From NCBI RefSeq assembly GCF_905171765.1, contig NC_053391.1:112767409-112831408 (forward strand): a stretch of DNA of 64,000 nt, in the 5' to 3' direction. The notes under the pieces are model-generated. The model was given only the letters and a program-made list of their open reading frames with translations. It was not told where the DNA came from and did no database searches. The position numbers and the translations under genes were made by a program. Every line of letters begins with the position of its first letter. The stretch's first letter is position 1. The DNA is from Bufo bufo (taxonomy: Eukaryota; Chordata; Amphibia; Anura; Bufonidae). This document shows, in pieces, positions 47,840-61,704 of this stretch.

Positions 47840-48412
47840 GTTTGCTCCGTGGTTCAGGGTATGTCATCTGGGTTTTGCCTTGTGAACCTTTTTGTCCTGA
47901 CTGGGAGTTTGTAGGCATCCTTCTCAGGTGAGTCCTGTCTGCCACTCCCAGCTACTATATTAGTTTCACTTTCACTTGCAGTCATTGCCAGATATAGTCC
48001 TTACTTCCAGTTCTATTCTGACCTTTAAAGGAGATCGTTTGATGGTGTTGCTGTGGCGCTCTTGTCCGGCGTGGACTGTCGTGATTGGGATCGCCTTCTC
48101 TGCTCGTGACTGGATAAGTCTATCTCTGATATAGTTTGTTTGTTGCTGTCTTCCCCTGCTGTTCTCCTAGACATGAGTGATGGTGACTAGTGCTCCCATC
48201 GGCCTTTCCCCACTCTAGGCCTTTTTAGGGTGACTGAGGGTTTAGGCATCCTGCTCGCCGCACGGGTTCACACCCCGTCTAGGGTATCAGGGCAGACAGG
48301 TGCCAGCTTAGGGTTAGTCAGGGGTGGCCATACTATTCCCATCCGTAGATAAGGGTCCCCCTTCCCCTCCGTCTGGTGCGACACGACTGCTGCTGGGGTA
48401 GCGGTCGTGACA
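47764..48412 (+). repeat. 3' LTR of gypsy element
   Basis: It is the same length (649) as the 5' LTR, with TGTCACGACTG and GGTCGTGACA ends. The differences I saw are two in CGCG/CACA and one each in AAAT/AGAT, TTGAAGG/TTAAAGG, GGAGCT/GGCGCT and GGTGTGG/GGCGTGG. Confidence 0.92.
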
Positions 48413-49759
48413 ATATAGGTGGAAAAAATAAGGGCCTATTTGTCGTTCAGCGGTGCAGTTATATGTTCCAAAACCCTTTCTGTTGTGTATTAGTGGCAAA
48501 GGAAAAATATGTTTGCCGTTCAGCGGTGCAGTTATATGTTCTAAAGCCCTTTTTACCGTGTATTAATGGAAAAAGTAATATGTTCTAAAGCCCTTTTTGG
48601 CGTGTAAAGTAGAGATGTCGCGAACATAAAATTGTGAATTTTGGCAAATGTTCGCGAACTGGCGAGCCACCATAGACTTCAATAGGCAGGCGAATTTTAA
48701 AACCCACAGGGACTCTTTCTGGCCACAATAGTGATGGAAAAGTTGTTTCAAGGGCACTAACACCTGGCCTGTGGCATGCCAGAGGGGGATCCATGGCAAA
48801 ACTCCCATGGAAAATTACGTAGTTGACGCAGAGTCGGGTTTTAATCTATAAAGGGCATAAATCACCTAACATTCCTAAATTGTTTGGAATAACGTGCTTT
48901 AAAACATCCAGTGTGTGTATACGATCGGGTATGATGTTGTATCGATCAGGTAGTGTAAGGGTTACTCCCGCTTCACAGTGGCAGACCAAACTCTGACAGA
49001 CCAAACTCCCCGTTTAACGCACCGCAAACAACCGCAAATAGTTGTCAATAGTTGACACACTCATGACATAAATTTTATTCCTCTATGCGTCAATCTTGGT
49101 GTAGTGATGACTGTGCTCGTGCGCATGTTCGGGAGATTGGCGGTTTTTCAAAGCCTATGGTCGTGCTGAGATAGTTCAGTGACAATTAAGTGACCCAGAA
49201 AACAATGATTCTACAGTGTGGGCCCATTGTTGGCCTAGTAGGCTTTAATGATCACCTTAGAAGATCACAAAGAAAATGTATGTTTTTTCTATGAAAAATT
49301 ATCCAGCCTATCGCTTTTGGTCTGTTCACAATGAAGCAACGACCTTATCATCTGGGGTGTGCCAACATTGCCAACACACTCATAGAGGTGATCGCTTCAT
49401 TGTGATACGGAAGCCCCTTCACCACAACAAGGTAATGATCACGAAGGGGAATTGACACATGTATGTGCCTTTTTTTTTGTTTTGTTTTTGCAGCCACAGT
49501 GCAGCACCAGAGGCCAGAAAAATTAGGCATGTACACATGCCTGAAAAATTAGGTATTGTTGCAGCCGCTGCTGTAGCAGTGGCCGAAAAAATTGATGTGT
49601 ACTAAAACATTGCGTACTAAAAATTTAAAGTGTACTAAAACATTGCGGCTTGAATCCTAGTTGGTGGCGGAGAAGTCACGCAAGTCATCCGGCATGCAGA
49701 GATTAAATACGGCAGCGTGGGGACCATTTTTAGCTCAAGGCATCTCATCAGGCCTTTTT

Positions 49760-50500
49760 TAGTCAAATGCATCCCCCACTGTCAGTCCCTTAGGGATCCA
49801 TGCCTCATTCATCTTAATAAAGGTGAGGTAATCTAGACTTTTTTGACCTAGGCGACTTCTCTTCTCAGTGACAATACCTCACGCTGCGCTGAAGGTCCTT
49901 TCTGACAGAACACTTGAAGCGGGGCAGGCCATCGCAAATTGGGGTAGCTCAGGCCACAGGTCAAGCCTGCACACCCAGTAGTCAAGGGGTTCATCGCTTC
50001 TCAGAGTGTCGATATCTGCAGTTGAGGCGAGGTAGTCTGCTACCTGTCGGTCGAGTCGTTCTCTGAGGGTGGACCCCGAAGGGCTGTGGCGATGCATAGG
50101 ACTTAAAAATCTCTGCATGTCCTCCATCAACAACACGTCTGTAAAGCTTCCTGTCCTTGCCGGCCTGGTCGTGGTAGGAGGAGTATTACTTTCACCTCTT
50201 CCAATGTTAGATTCCCGTTGTGCTGTGACATCACTCTTAACTTGTTTTGGAACTGCTGCATCCTTTCCGACTTCCGGTAATTCAGTAACATTTCAGCCAC
50301 TTTCTGCTTATACCGGGGGTCTAGTAGCGTGGCCACCCAGTACATGTCGTTCTCCTTCAGCCTTTTTATACGAGGGTCCCTCAACAGGCATGACAGCATG
50401 AAATATTCAATTTGCACAAGGTTGGATGCCGAGCTACTGATGTCCCGTTCCTCGTCCTCACTGATCTCATTGAAGGTCATTAAATGACTTTTTTTTATCT
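49760..50500 (-). pseudogene. hAT transposase, C-terminal fragment
   Basis: On the minus strand, EDEERDISSSAS, MYWVATLLDPRYKQKVAEMLL and, after a frame break near 50130, YWVCRLDLWPELPQFAMACPAS and SERTFSAA are visible. These are the C-terminal catalytic-helix and dimerisation regions of hAT transposases. The BED finger and the first two catalytic residues are not present. It differs in sequence from the 39-42 kb copy and represents another hAT subfamily. Not functional. Confidence 0.75.
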
Positions 50501-50836
50501 GCAAGGTACTGTGCCACCCTATATGAGTATAGGGCAGTGGGCCGAGTACAGTCAGTGGGCCTGACACTTACTGGCAGGCAACTGCAATTATATTAAAGAG
50601 AAAAAGTTAAATGACTTTTTTATCTGCAAGGTACTGTGCCATCCTATATGAGTGGTGGGCAGTGGGCACAGTACAGTCTGTGGGCCTGACACACACTGGC
50701 AGGCAACTGCAATTATATTACAGAGGAAACATTTAATGACTTTTTTATCTGCAAGGTACTGTGCCACCCTATATGAGTGGTGTGCACACAGTACAGTCTG
50801 TGGGCCTGTGGCCTCTCACACACGGGCAGGCAACTG

Positions 50837-50840
<4 letters not shown>
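50480..50840. repeat. Tandem repeat of about 125 bp, three copies
   Basis: The marker GCAAGGTACTGTGCCA starts at 50501, 50625 and 50751, spacing 124 and 126. Each unit runs from TGACTTTTTTATCTG to GGCAGGCAACTGCAAT. It lies inside the nested hAT, next to the transposase remnant. Confidence 0.8.

Positions 50841-50869
<29 letters not shown>
50839..50869. repeat. AT dinucleotide microsatellite
   Basis: About fifteen AT units directly precede the Tc1 derivative; another short AT run lies at its other end. Confidence 0.85.
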
Positions 50870-50871
<2 letters not shown>

Positions 50872-50874
<3 letters not shown>

Positions 50875-51800
50875 TACAGACCAAAAGTTTGGACACACCT
50901 TCTCATTCAAAGAGTTTTCTTTATTTTCATGACTATGAAAATTGTAGATTCACACTGAAGGCACACACAAAACTATGAATTAACACATGTGGAATTATAT
51001 ACATAACAAACAAGTGTGAAACAACTGAAAATATGTCATATTCTAGGTTCTTCAAAGTAGCCATCTTTTGCTTTGATTACTGCTTTGCACACTCTTGGCA
51101 TTCTATTGATGAGCTTCAAGAGGTAGTCCCCTGAAATGGTTTTCACTTCACAGGTGTGGCCTGTCAGGTTTAATAAGTGGGATTTCTTGCCTTATAAGTG
51201 GTGTTGGGACCATCAGTTGCATTGAGGAGAAGTCAGGTGGATACACAGCTGATAGTCCTACTGAATAGACTGTTAGAATTTGTATTATGGCAAGAAAAAA
51301 GCAGCTAAGTAAAGAAAAACGAGTGGCCATCATTACTTTAAGAAATGAAGGTCAGTCAGTCAGCCGAAAAATTGGGAAAACTTTGAAAGTAAGGGCTATT
51401 TGACCATGAAGGAGAGTGATGGGGTGCTGCACCAGATGACCTGGCCTCCACAGTCACCGGACCTGAACCCAATCGAGATGGTTTGGGGTGAGCTGGACCG
51501 CAGAGTGAAGGCAAAAGGCCAACAAGTGCTAAGCATCTCTGGGAACTCCTTCAAGACTGTTGGAAGACCATTTCAGGTGACTACCTCTTAAAGCTCATCA
51601 AGAGAATGCCAAGAGTGTGCATAGCAGTAATCAAAGCAAAAGGTGGGTACTTTGAAGAACCTAGAATATGACATATTTTCAGTTGTTTCACACTTGTTTG
51701 TTATGTATATAATTCCACATGTGTTAATTCATAGTTTTGATGCCTTCCTAGTCATGAAAATGAAGAAAACTCTTTGAATGAGAAGGTGTGTCCAAACTGT
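50872..51800 (+). mobile_element. Internally deleted Tc1-like element
   Basis: The ends are long inverted repeats: AAAAGTTTGGACACACCTTC at the left and its counterpart GAAGGTGTGTCCAAACTG at the right, followed by CTCATTCAAAGAG and its complement. The middle joins the N-terminal start of a Tc1 transposase (MARKKQLSKEKRVAII near 51287) directly to its C-terminal DDE region (PPQSPDLNPIEMVWGELD near 51450-51500). Most of the gene between is deleted, so this is a MITE-like derivative dependent on another copy. Confidence 0.8.
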
Positions 51801-52293
51801 ATATATATAAAAAAATAAATAAAAGCAGACTGATGTACCAGCCCTAAAAAGGGCTTTTTGGGGTGCTGTCAGGACGCTTTCCTTACAGCAGATGAGTCAT
51901 TGCAGACTGGAGTGGACACAGAACACTGGCCTAGCTAATGCTTTCTCTATTAATTCAGCAGCAACAGCAGCACACTCCCTGCTCTAACTAACACTGCAGC
52001 TTCAGAATGAATCTAAGAGGGCTGCTGTCCTTGCTTTTTTATAGGAGGTGGGAGGGTCTGGGAGGGAGGGTATGCTGTTTGCTCAATCATGACGTATAGG
52101 GGGTGGACCGAACATCGCATATGTTCGCCCGCCGCGGCGAACAAGAGATGTTCGCCGGCGAATAGTTCGGGACAACTCTAGTGTAAAGTTGGAAAAATAA
52201 TAATATATTTGCCATTCAGCGGTGCAGTTATATGTTCTAAAGCCCTTTTTGGTGTGTATTAGTGGCAATAAATAAATAAATATATATATATAT

Positions 52294-53079
52294 TGTAAGG
52301 GATTGTCTCTTTTCAGTGGGTCACACTCACAGATATCTTCACAGAAACGATTATAATGTCCAAACTCTTGCTTTATTTTAGACACTTTAGCAAAGCACAG
52401 GTTAAGAAGTCGCAGCTTCAACTTATCACGTGTGACATCCACACAAAATTACAAACCCTTGCCCGGCTAGGCTCTAACTAAACACATAAGTGTAACCCTG
52501 ACTCACCTAGAGAGCCCTGTTCACACATGGAACACAAATGCGGCTTTACTCAGCCATTCAGTCCAGCAACCTCCAGGCTGTGACACTTCAATACCTTTTT
52601 GGGTAGTCCTCCCAACTCTGGCCTCGTGATCCTTGTTTCACAGGCGTCATCGCGTCCCCCAAAGTTCAGGCTATCGCCTAGCCTCGTGGCCCCTCAGCCC
52701 ACCCGGCTGAGACCACTCACACAAAGCCTCACCAGGACTCTGCTTCACAAGACACTCCAGAGTGAGACACACCCAAGATCCAGTAGCAGGATTAAATAGG
52801 ATCCCTGGACATGAGCATGCCTAAAGTCCTGGACTGGAACTTGGGGAACAGGCACCCACCCAACACATTGCCTGTTCCCAGTAAAAGCCCGCCCTGAATT
52901 AGCTGAACCAGCTACACTATCTACATGGTGTCCCCCAACTATTTTAGTGGACACCTGAACTAGGGCTTTTACTCCACCAAGGCCGGCCCCTTGGTGACAC
53001 GCTCCCAGTGCACACAACACCCCTTTTATCATGCTTCCCTGTGACTTTACTGCACACCTCAATGTTCACATTGCCACAT
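52294..53079 (-). repeat. LTR of a retroelement, minus orientation
   Basis: On the minus strand it starts TGTGGCAATGTGAAC and ends GACAATCCCTTACA, 786 bp. An AATAAA (complement seen near 52370) could serve for polyadenylation. A purine tract (AGAGGGGGGGATA) sits just upstream on the minus strand, so this is a 3' LTR. The matching 5' LTR was not found; the next LTR at 54131 has different ends. Confidence 0.7.
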
Positions 53080-53534
53080 ATCCCCCCCCTCTGTTCAAAC
53101 CTGTGGGGGTGAACACATGTACCAATTGGATGCTCGTGATAGGGCATCCGCATTATACTGCCATCTTCCGGCTCAACGTTCCCCCTGGAAGAGATGGCCA
53201 GCGTCGCAGACTTCCCTTTATTTTGCCAGACTCAGGCCATCAGAGCTTGGTTTGTCATAAACACTACCTTTGTCATAAACACTGCCTTCCTACCTAGACT
53301 ACAGTGTCTAAGGGCCTCCTCCGACTTCTCTGCACTAGAGAACTTAGCTTTCTGGCTTGCTTCTTTTCCAGATTTATTCTTAGGCCCCCAACCTTTAACT
53401 TCCGCAACCTTTACAGCCAAGTTTTCAAGGGGAGTTCCCGCCTCCTCCTTTTGTTGGGGATCCGGCTGGTCAGTTTTAAACCACCCTTTAGCCGCTCTAA
53501 TGTCACCTGGTGTTGCCACTCACTTTGTTTCTTT
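53080..53534 (-). pseudogene. Retroelement internal fragment
   Basis: On the minus strand, close to the LTR, WQYNADALSRASNWY marks the end of a gypsy-type RNase H domain. The integrase expected between RNase H and the LTR is missing. An open stretch at 53519-53232 (Lys/Glu-rich) is not recognised. It is a deleted remnant, possibly fused to the neighbouring gag fragment. Confidence 0.5.
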
Positions 53535-54115
53535 ATTCTAGGTCTCTCATGAAAGGCAAATGCATCTTTCAATCCCTCCGAAAGACCATGGCAAAATTGA
53601 CTTCGGAGTGCAGCATCATTCCAACCAGTATCAGCTGCCCATCTCTGAAATTCTGAACAATATATCTCTGCGGACTGCTTACCCTGGCATAAAAGACACA
53701 GTTTAGTTTCAGCCAGAGCAATACGATCCGGGTCATCATATATCTGCCCCAGGGCTACAAAAAATTAATCCACCGATTGGAGGGGCCGTGCCACCACCGG
53801 CAGCGAAAAGGCCCAAGACTGAGCGTTATCCCTGAGCAGCGAGATGATGATCCCCACCCTTTGCTCCTCATCACCAGAAGAATGGGGAAGTAGGCGAAAA
53901 TGGAGTTTGCAAGCCTCTCTAAAACGAACAAAATTCTCACTACCCCCGGAGAATGTATCCGGAAGCGAGATCTTAAGCTCGGAACAAACTCCATGAACGC
54001 AAGCAGAACCGGTCACCTGAAACTAAGACACAGATTTACGGAGATCTGCTACCTCCAGTGAAAGACCCTGCATGCGGTCAATCAAGGCTGAAACCGGAAC
54101 CATGCTTAAGACGGT
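53535..54115 (-). pseudogene. Gypsy gag fragment
   Basis: On the minus strand, starting near 54103, the fragment includes SLPDTFSGGSENFVRFREAC and HFRLLPHSSGDEEQRVGIII, clearly related to gag of the complete gypsy element at 43.6 kb (FSGGRDQFVTFREACKLFFR). It breaks near 53765 and again further on, and no pol follows. It is a truncated gag next to its 5' LTR. Confidence 0.75.
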
Positions 54116-54130
54116 TAAGGCGGTTTATAA

Positions 54131-54656
54131 TGTCACGGATGGTGTTGCAGAAAACTGGAAGTTATAAATAAACATCCGACTGACTTGATCCCAAACTAAG
54201 GAACATATGGGTGAGCCCTATAAAACCCCTAGAGCTCGCTTTGACTGCTTTGCCCATGCAAAGATCTTTATGATAGAGAATTGCATGCCCACGTACCTAG
54301 ACTGTGTGACACCTTAAAACCCTATAATAGTGAGGGGACACGACCACCAGCTCCCTGCACTTAATACGGAGGGAGTCAGGGTCACCTAGAATCAAGCCAG
54401 CACGGAAACACAAATAAAGGAAAAGACTTATCTGAGGAACCAGCAGTTGTAGCCTCTAGCAGTGAACACAATCTAGGAAGTAGTATAAACCGCAAAGTGA
54501 GGCAGTATGGGAGGGAATATGAAGGGAGGCAATCAGTGTAAATAGATGACAGCTGGGAGAAGGAAAAGAGATGACAAAGTGAAACCAGTGAAAGAACCTC
54601 ATGCAAGAGGTAGAGAAGAACGTCTAACAGACCTTCTCACAGAACTGGCGGTGACA
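54131..54656 (-). repeat. 5' LTR of a second gypsy element, minus orientation
   Basis: On the minus strand it begins TGTCACCGCCAG and ends CCATCCGTGACA, 526 bp, with inverted TGTCAC/GTGACA ends. It lies directly upstream of the gag fragment on that strand. Its ends differ from the LTR at 52294, so the two belong to different families. Confidence 0.75.
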
Positions 54657-55145
54657 GCAAAATAATCAATGACGTCAACATAACCGTACTGCTCACACCC
54701 TCTCCACTATGTCAAGGAGGCTCTACTTGTATTAGCGTTTAATAGAACAGGCTCTGTAGACATCTATGTGGAATCAGCTGTAAAAGGAGTGCACTTCTTC
54801 TTGGTGCTAACATTGACCTGTAAGGCTGAGTTCATACTTAAGTTATTTGATCAGTTTTGGCCCCGTGACTGCCCAAATAAGTGAAGTGTGCAGTGATTCT
54901 AAGAGCGACGCCTGTCATCTGCATGTCATACGGACTCACAGTATTATTTCACTACCACTGCAGACTCCCTATGCGTGTTACCGAAAGGCCCAGTGTTCTA
55001 CACCACTATAAAGGCTCTCTGCAGCCAGGAAATAGCCCTTTTTATAACGCGATTTGCCACAAATAAATTTGGATCAAAGCAAATTTTTTCAAAAAATTCG
55101 GCAAACTGACCGAATCAAATTTTTTTTAAAATTCACTCATCTCTA
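54657..55145. other. Right end of outer hAT, non-coding
   Basis: No gene. It includes wording of a further frog MITE (GGCTGAGTTCATACTTAAGT near 54822), a TATAAAGG near 55010 and the terminal GATTCGG-like stretch leading to the outer hAT end. Confidence 0.4.
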
Positions 55146-55153
55146 AGGATCAT

Positions 55154-55515
55154 AAAAGGGTCCCAGAAAGAAATGTGATTCAGTACTTGAAAAAACCATG
55201 ACCAGGATACATTGTCAAAGGAATTTTCAGTGTCAAAAGTTATAGTGACTGACCTTAACTTTAACAGCTCTGGCATGGCCCTTACATCCAAAACTACAAT
55301 AATTTTTTCTAATATGTTTAAAACCTTGGTGATGTTAAATGTCATAGAATGCCATTTAATGTTCAGCTTCTGACCTGGAAGGGTGTGATGGGGCAGCATC
55401 TTACAAAAAGCTATAGCAGACACAAGCCCCCAATGTAGTGTGATAGGAACACTATAGGGAGAGAATAAAGGGCCCGAGTAAACAGCAGGTGTCACACATG
55501 AGCTGCCACTGGCTG
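55154..55515 (-). pseudogene. LINE reverse transcriptase, 5' half of a split copy
   Basis: On the minus strand, TITFDTENSFDNVSWSWFFQ corresponds to the first catalytic Asp block of LINE reverse transcriptase (LDAEKAFD in the copy at 23.5 kb), followed by VLNHISFWDPFM. The next expected block, around the VNG and GTRQGCPLS motifs, is found on the same strand at 36770-36900, on the far side of the hAT block. This is therefore the other half of the LINE at 36166-36917. Confidence 0.7.
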
Positions 55516-56425
55516 ACATTGAAGTTACACAGGGGAGTACTCCTTTCCACTTGGATCATCAAGAAATCATTTATGGCCTTTCTTTGTTCGTATAGTTGGT
55601 CCAACATATGGAGGGTGGAATTCCAACGGGTGGAAACGTTGCATATCAGCCTATTTTGGGGGATGCCATTCTGCCGCTGCAGCTAAAGGAGGGTGTGCTT
55701 TGCCATTTTTAGGATGTCTTGCAGAGGGGTGGAAGACTTCAGGAACCGCTTGACAACCAGATTGAACATATGTGCCATGCAGGGCGCATGGCATAGCCCT
55801 TCTTGATGCAGCGCCAAAACACCATGTTCTTCCCGTTGTCGGTCACCATGGTTCCGATTTTCAGTTGTCGCAGAGAAAGCCAGGATTCGATTTCTTGATG
55901 AAGGACAATGAGCAGTTGCTCCCCTGTGTGACATCGTTCGCCCAGGCAATTGAGGTGCAGTACAGCATGACACCGCCGTGCCCTGAACGTGTGGTATTCT
56001 GGAGGGGCACTGTGAATTGTCCCTGCAGTGGAGGCTGAGGACACAGTGGAGGATGAGGAGGCAGAGAAGGACATTGTTGCAGGACCAACGGCGTGAGAAC
56101 GTGGAGGCAGAAGCAGCATTGCCTGTCTAAGTTGCTGGTGTGGCTATGCAGGAGCCACATTCACCCAGTGGGCCGTAAAGGACATGTATTGTCCCTGACT
56201 GTAGTTGTAGCTCCACATGTCGGTGATGCCATGCACTTTGGCAGACACCGAGAGGGCTCATAGACTGGCCCACCTTCTGTTCTACATGTGTGTACAGGGC
56301 TGGTACTGCCTTTTTGGCAAAGAAATGACGGCTTGGGACTTTCCACCTCGGCTCTGCACAAGGCATCAGTTCTCTGACAGGTGCAGAGTCCACAAAAGGC
56401 TTTGGAACATATATCTGTACAGCTG
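55516..56425 (-). pseudogene. hAT transposase fragment
   Basis: On the minus strand, the region carries a VPSRHFFAKKAVPALY segment (near 56330), LHLNCLGERCHTGEQL (near 55990) and MVTDNGKNMVF (near 55840), matching the second catalytic Asp block. After the AWHICSIWL region come the RFHPLEFHPP-like remains of a TRWNST motif (near 55620). Frames change at several points. It is an internal slice of a BED-type hAT gene, with both ends missing. Family call is good; no function remains. Confidence 0.7.
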
Positions 56426-56474
56426 AATGGCAAATATATTTTTTCTTTTTACACTAATACATGCCACAAATAGG

Positions 56475-57395
56475 TTTTTGAGGAGGAAAATAAGAAAAAA
56501 AATATTTGGAACCAAAAGGTGTGCTTTTGGTGGGTTTTGAACTAGTGGTGGTCTGTGGATGACACTATTATGGGGGATCTGCGGATGACACTGTTATGGG
56601 ATCTGTGGATGGCACTGTTATGGGATCTGTGGCTGGCACTGTTATGGGGGGAATCTGTGGATGGCACTGTTATGGGGGGATCTATGGATGACAATGTTAT
56701 GGGGGGAGCTGTGGATGGCACTCTTATGGGGGAACACTGCAGATGACACTGTTATGGGGGATATGAGCATGGCACTGGTATGGGGGATCTGTGGATGTCA
56801 CTGTTTTGGGGAGGGGGACCTGTTGATGACACTGTTATGGGGAAGGGGGATCTGTGGATGTCACTATTATGGGGGCATCTGTGGATGACACTGCAATATA
56901 TGTGTCATCCACAGATCCCCGCATAACAGTGTCCCCCAAAACACAGGGCCCGCTCACAGCATCTTCATATCTAAACTGTAATCACCCTTAACCTCTTGGT
57001 AACATTAGTTATAGTAGCGCTATCCTGTGTACTAGTACTTACTATCAAACTCCCGTAGCATGCAGGGCGGCCAGCAGCGTAATGTCACTCACTCCGCCAC
57101 GCGCCTGCTCCGCCTGCTTCATTAATAAAGTGGGAGGAGAAGCCACGTGACGTGAGTGAGTGGCGTTACGCTGCTGGCCGCCCTGCATGCTACGATTCCA
57201 ACAGCAGTTGTCAGCCTCCAGCCCCTCCTCCCTCTCCGCTGATACATCGCCGCGCTGTGCAGCATCGCAGCCGGCGATATATGTGTTGTTAGCATAGTAA
57301 AAATGGCAGCATTCACCCCATAAGATGCACTGCCATTTTCCACCTACTTTTGTGGAAGAAAAAGTGCGTCTTGTGGGGGCGAAAAATACGGTAAC
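56475..57395. mobile_element. Repeat element with CCGTATTTTTCG end and minisatellite
   Basis: The right end is the complement of TACCGTATTTTTCGCCCCCA, a terminus common in frog and fish repeats. Inside are a minisatellite of units near 30 bp (GTGGATGACACTGTTATGGG, 56545-56905) and a large palindrome (GCAGGGCGGCCAGCAGCGTA at 57062 against its complement near 57168-57187). Open frames in the minisatellite are periodic translations. The left boundary is approximate. Confidence 0.55.
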
Positions 57396-57682
57396 TACAC
57401 CGCTGAACAGCAAATATATTTTTTCTTTTTCCACTAATACATGCCACAAAAGGCTTTAGAACATATAACTGCACTGCTGAACAGCAAATATATTTTACTT
57501 TTGCCACTATCACATGCCACAAAAGGCTTTAGAACATATAACTACATCGCTGAATGGCAAATATTTTTTTCTTTTTTTACTAATACACGCCACAAAAGGC
57601 TTTAGAACATATAACTGCACCGCTGAACGGCAAATATATTTTTATTTTGCCACTAATACACGCCACAAAAGGCTTTAGATTA
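57396..57682 (-). repeat. 74-bp array, inverted block
   Basis: Four units of the array seen at 37560, read on the opposite strand (TTTTGTGGCGTGTATTAGTG in complement). The array also appears at 56415-56475 and resumes at 61631-61702 after the Tc1 element. It probably belongs to the same hAT copy as the fragment at 55516-56425. Confidence 0.7.
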
Positions 57683-57744
57683 TATACTTGCAAAAGTATT
57701 CACCTCCTTGACTTTTTTTGCATTTTGTTACATTACAGCCTTAA

Positions 57745-58193
57745 AGGGGTATTCTCATGACGCCATTTAATACTTACCTGCTCCCGGCGCGCTGTCCACT
57801 TCCTGGTTTCGGCACTCGGCAGGATTGATGTCTTCTCCCGGCCGGGCCGTGCGCTGTACTGAACACGCACGCCGAGACCGCGCATGCGCCCTGGTGACTT
57901 CTTCCTGGCAAGTATACTATACTGGCCAGGAAGAAATCACCATAACGCATGCGCGGTCTCGGCGTGCACGTTCAGTACAGCGCGCGGCCGGCCGGGAGAA
58001 GATAAGAAGTCGTCTGCGCATTCCTGAGAAGAGCGGTGGCCGTAACCAGGGGAGACGGAAGACAACAGTCAGGTAAGTATAGGTTTATTTTTTTCTAAGG
58101 GGTGGGAATTTGTTAATTAAATATATTTAGAAAAATGATCACTGTTAAATCATTAACAGATTTAACAGTGATCATTAAGATGATAATACCCCT
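57745..58193. mobile_element. Kolobok/T2-like MITE nested in Tc1
   Basis: Ends AGGGGTATTCTCAT and ATAATACCCCT are flanked by TTAA at 57741-57744 and 58194-58197. The interior has a strong palindrome (TGGCAAGTATACTATACTGGCC, around 57906-57927) and GC-rich flanks. The open frame across it is incidental. Confidence 0.75.
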
Positions 58194-58541
58194 TTAAGTT
58201 CAATGTTTTGTTAATCTGAATTGTATGTGAGGGATCAGAACACAATAGTTTATTTATATATTCTTCTCATAGAAATGAGAAGAATATATAAATAAAACTA
58301 TTGTTCAGAAATAAAAAACAAAACATTGGCGTGTGTGTATATATTCACTCCCTTTGTTAGGAAGCCCATAAAAAGCTCTGGTGCAACCAATTACCTTCAG
58401 AAGTCACATAATTAGTGAAATGTTGTCCACCTGTGTGCAATCTAAGGGTCACATTATCGGTTATTACATATATAGACCTATTTTTAAAGGCCCCAGAGGC
58501 TGCAACACCTAAGCAAGAGGCATCACAAAACAAACACTGCC

Positions 58542-61404
<2,863 letters not shown>

Positions 61405-61704
61405 ATTTAGGGGGGTGAATAGTTATGCACATTGACTTTTTCTGGTATTTTGTCCTGGTGTCTGCGTCACAATAAAAAAACATTTTTTAATTTAACAGTG
61501 GTCTTCTAAGTTGTGGGCATGTTCTGTAAATGAAATTATGCAAATCCTCAAACAATCCATGTTAATTCCAGGTTGTGAGGCACCAAAATATGAATAAAGT
61601 CAAGGGGGTGAATACTTTTGCAAGGCACTGTAACTGCACCGTTGAACGGCAAATATATTTTTTCTTTTTCCACTAATCAACGCCACAAAAGGCTTTAGAA
61701 CATA

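Larger units (their letters stand above)
42888..48412 (+). mobile_element. Chromodomain Ty3/gypsy LTR retrotransposon, young copy
   Basis: It has two 649-bp LTRs, flanked by ATATA on both sides (42883-42887 and 48413-48417), the expected 5-bp duplication. The internal region encodes gag-pol in one frame with a C-terminal chromodomain, so it belongs to the chromovirus lineage. A purine-rich tract (AGAAAGGGGGG) precedes the right LTR. It inserted into the 74-bp array of the outer hAT, close to the nested hAT at 37859-42853. Small indels in gag and integrase make it defective although young. Confidence 0.93.
48610..52180 (-). mobile_element. Nested hAT transposon, internally deleted
   Basis: Ends TAGAGATGTCGCGAAC and GTTCGGGACAACTCTA are inverted repeats. 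GTGTAAAG flanks both sides exactly (48602-48609 and 52181-52188). The 3.57-kb element keeps only the C-terminal part of its transposase, on the minus strand, and carries a nested Tc1 derivative. It landed in the 74-bp array of the outer hAT. Confidence 0.9.
36926..55145 (+). mobile_element. Outer hAT element, swollen to 18.2 kb by nested insertions
   Basis: The left end TAGAGATGAGAGAATC and the right end TTCACTCATCTCTA are inverted repeats of the same family as the MITE at 10118. Flanking 8-mers are AAGATCAT (36918-36925) and AGGATCAT (55146-55153), one mismatch. The interruption of one LINE gene at exactly this point supports the boundaries. The element's own sequence is at 36926-37858, the short pieces between nested elements, and the right end near 54660-55145. 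No transposase of its own remains. Confidence 0.75.

Noticed and set aside
52294..53079. Endogenous retrovirus with an envelope gene
   Set aside because: Only an LTR and an RNase H end of gypsy type are visible; no envelope-like sequence was seen anywhere in the window.
56555..56888. Open frames with repeated LLWDLWMAL-type residues
   Set aside because: They are translations of the minisatellite in two frames; the periodicity is in the DNA and no start context or family supports a protein.
57825..58076. Arg-rich open frame of 83 codons
   Set aside because: It lies fully within the T2-like MITE and reflects its GC-rich palindrome.
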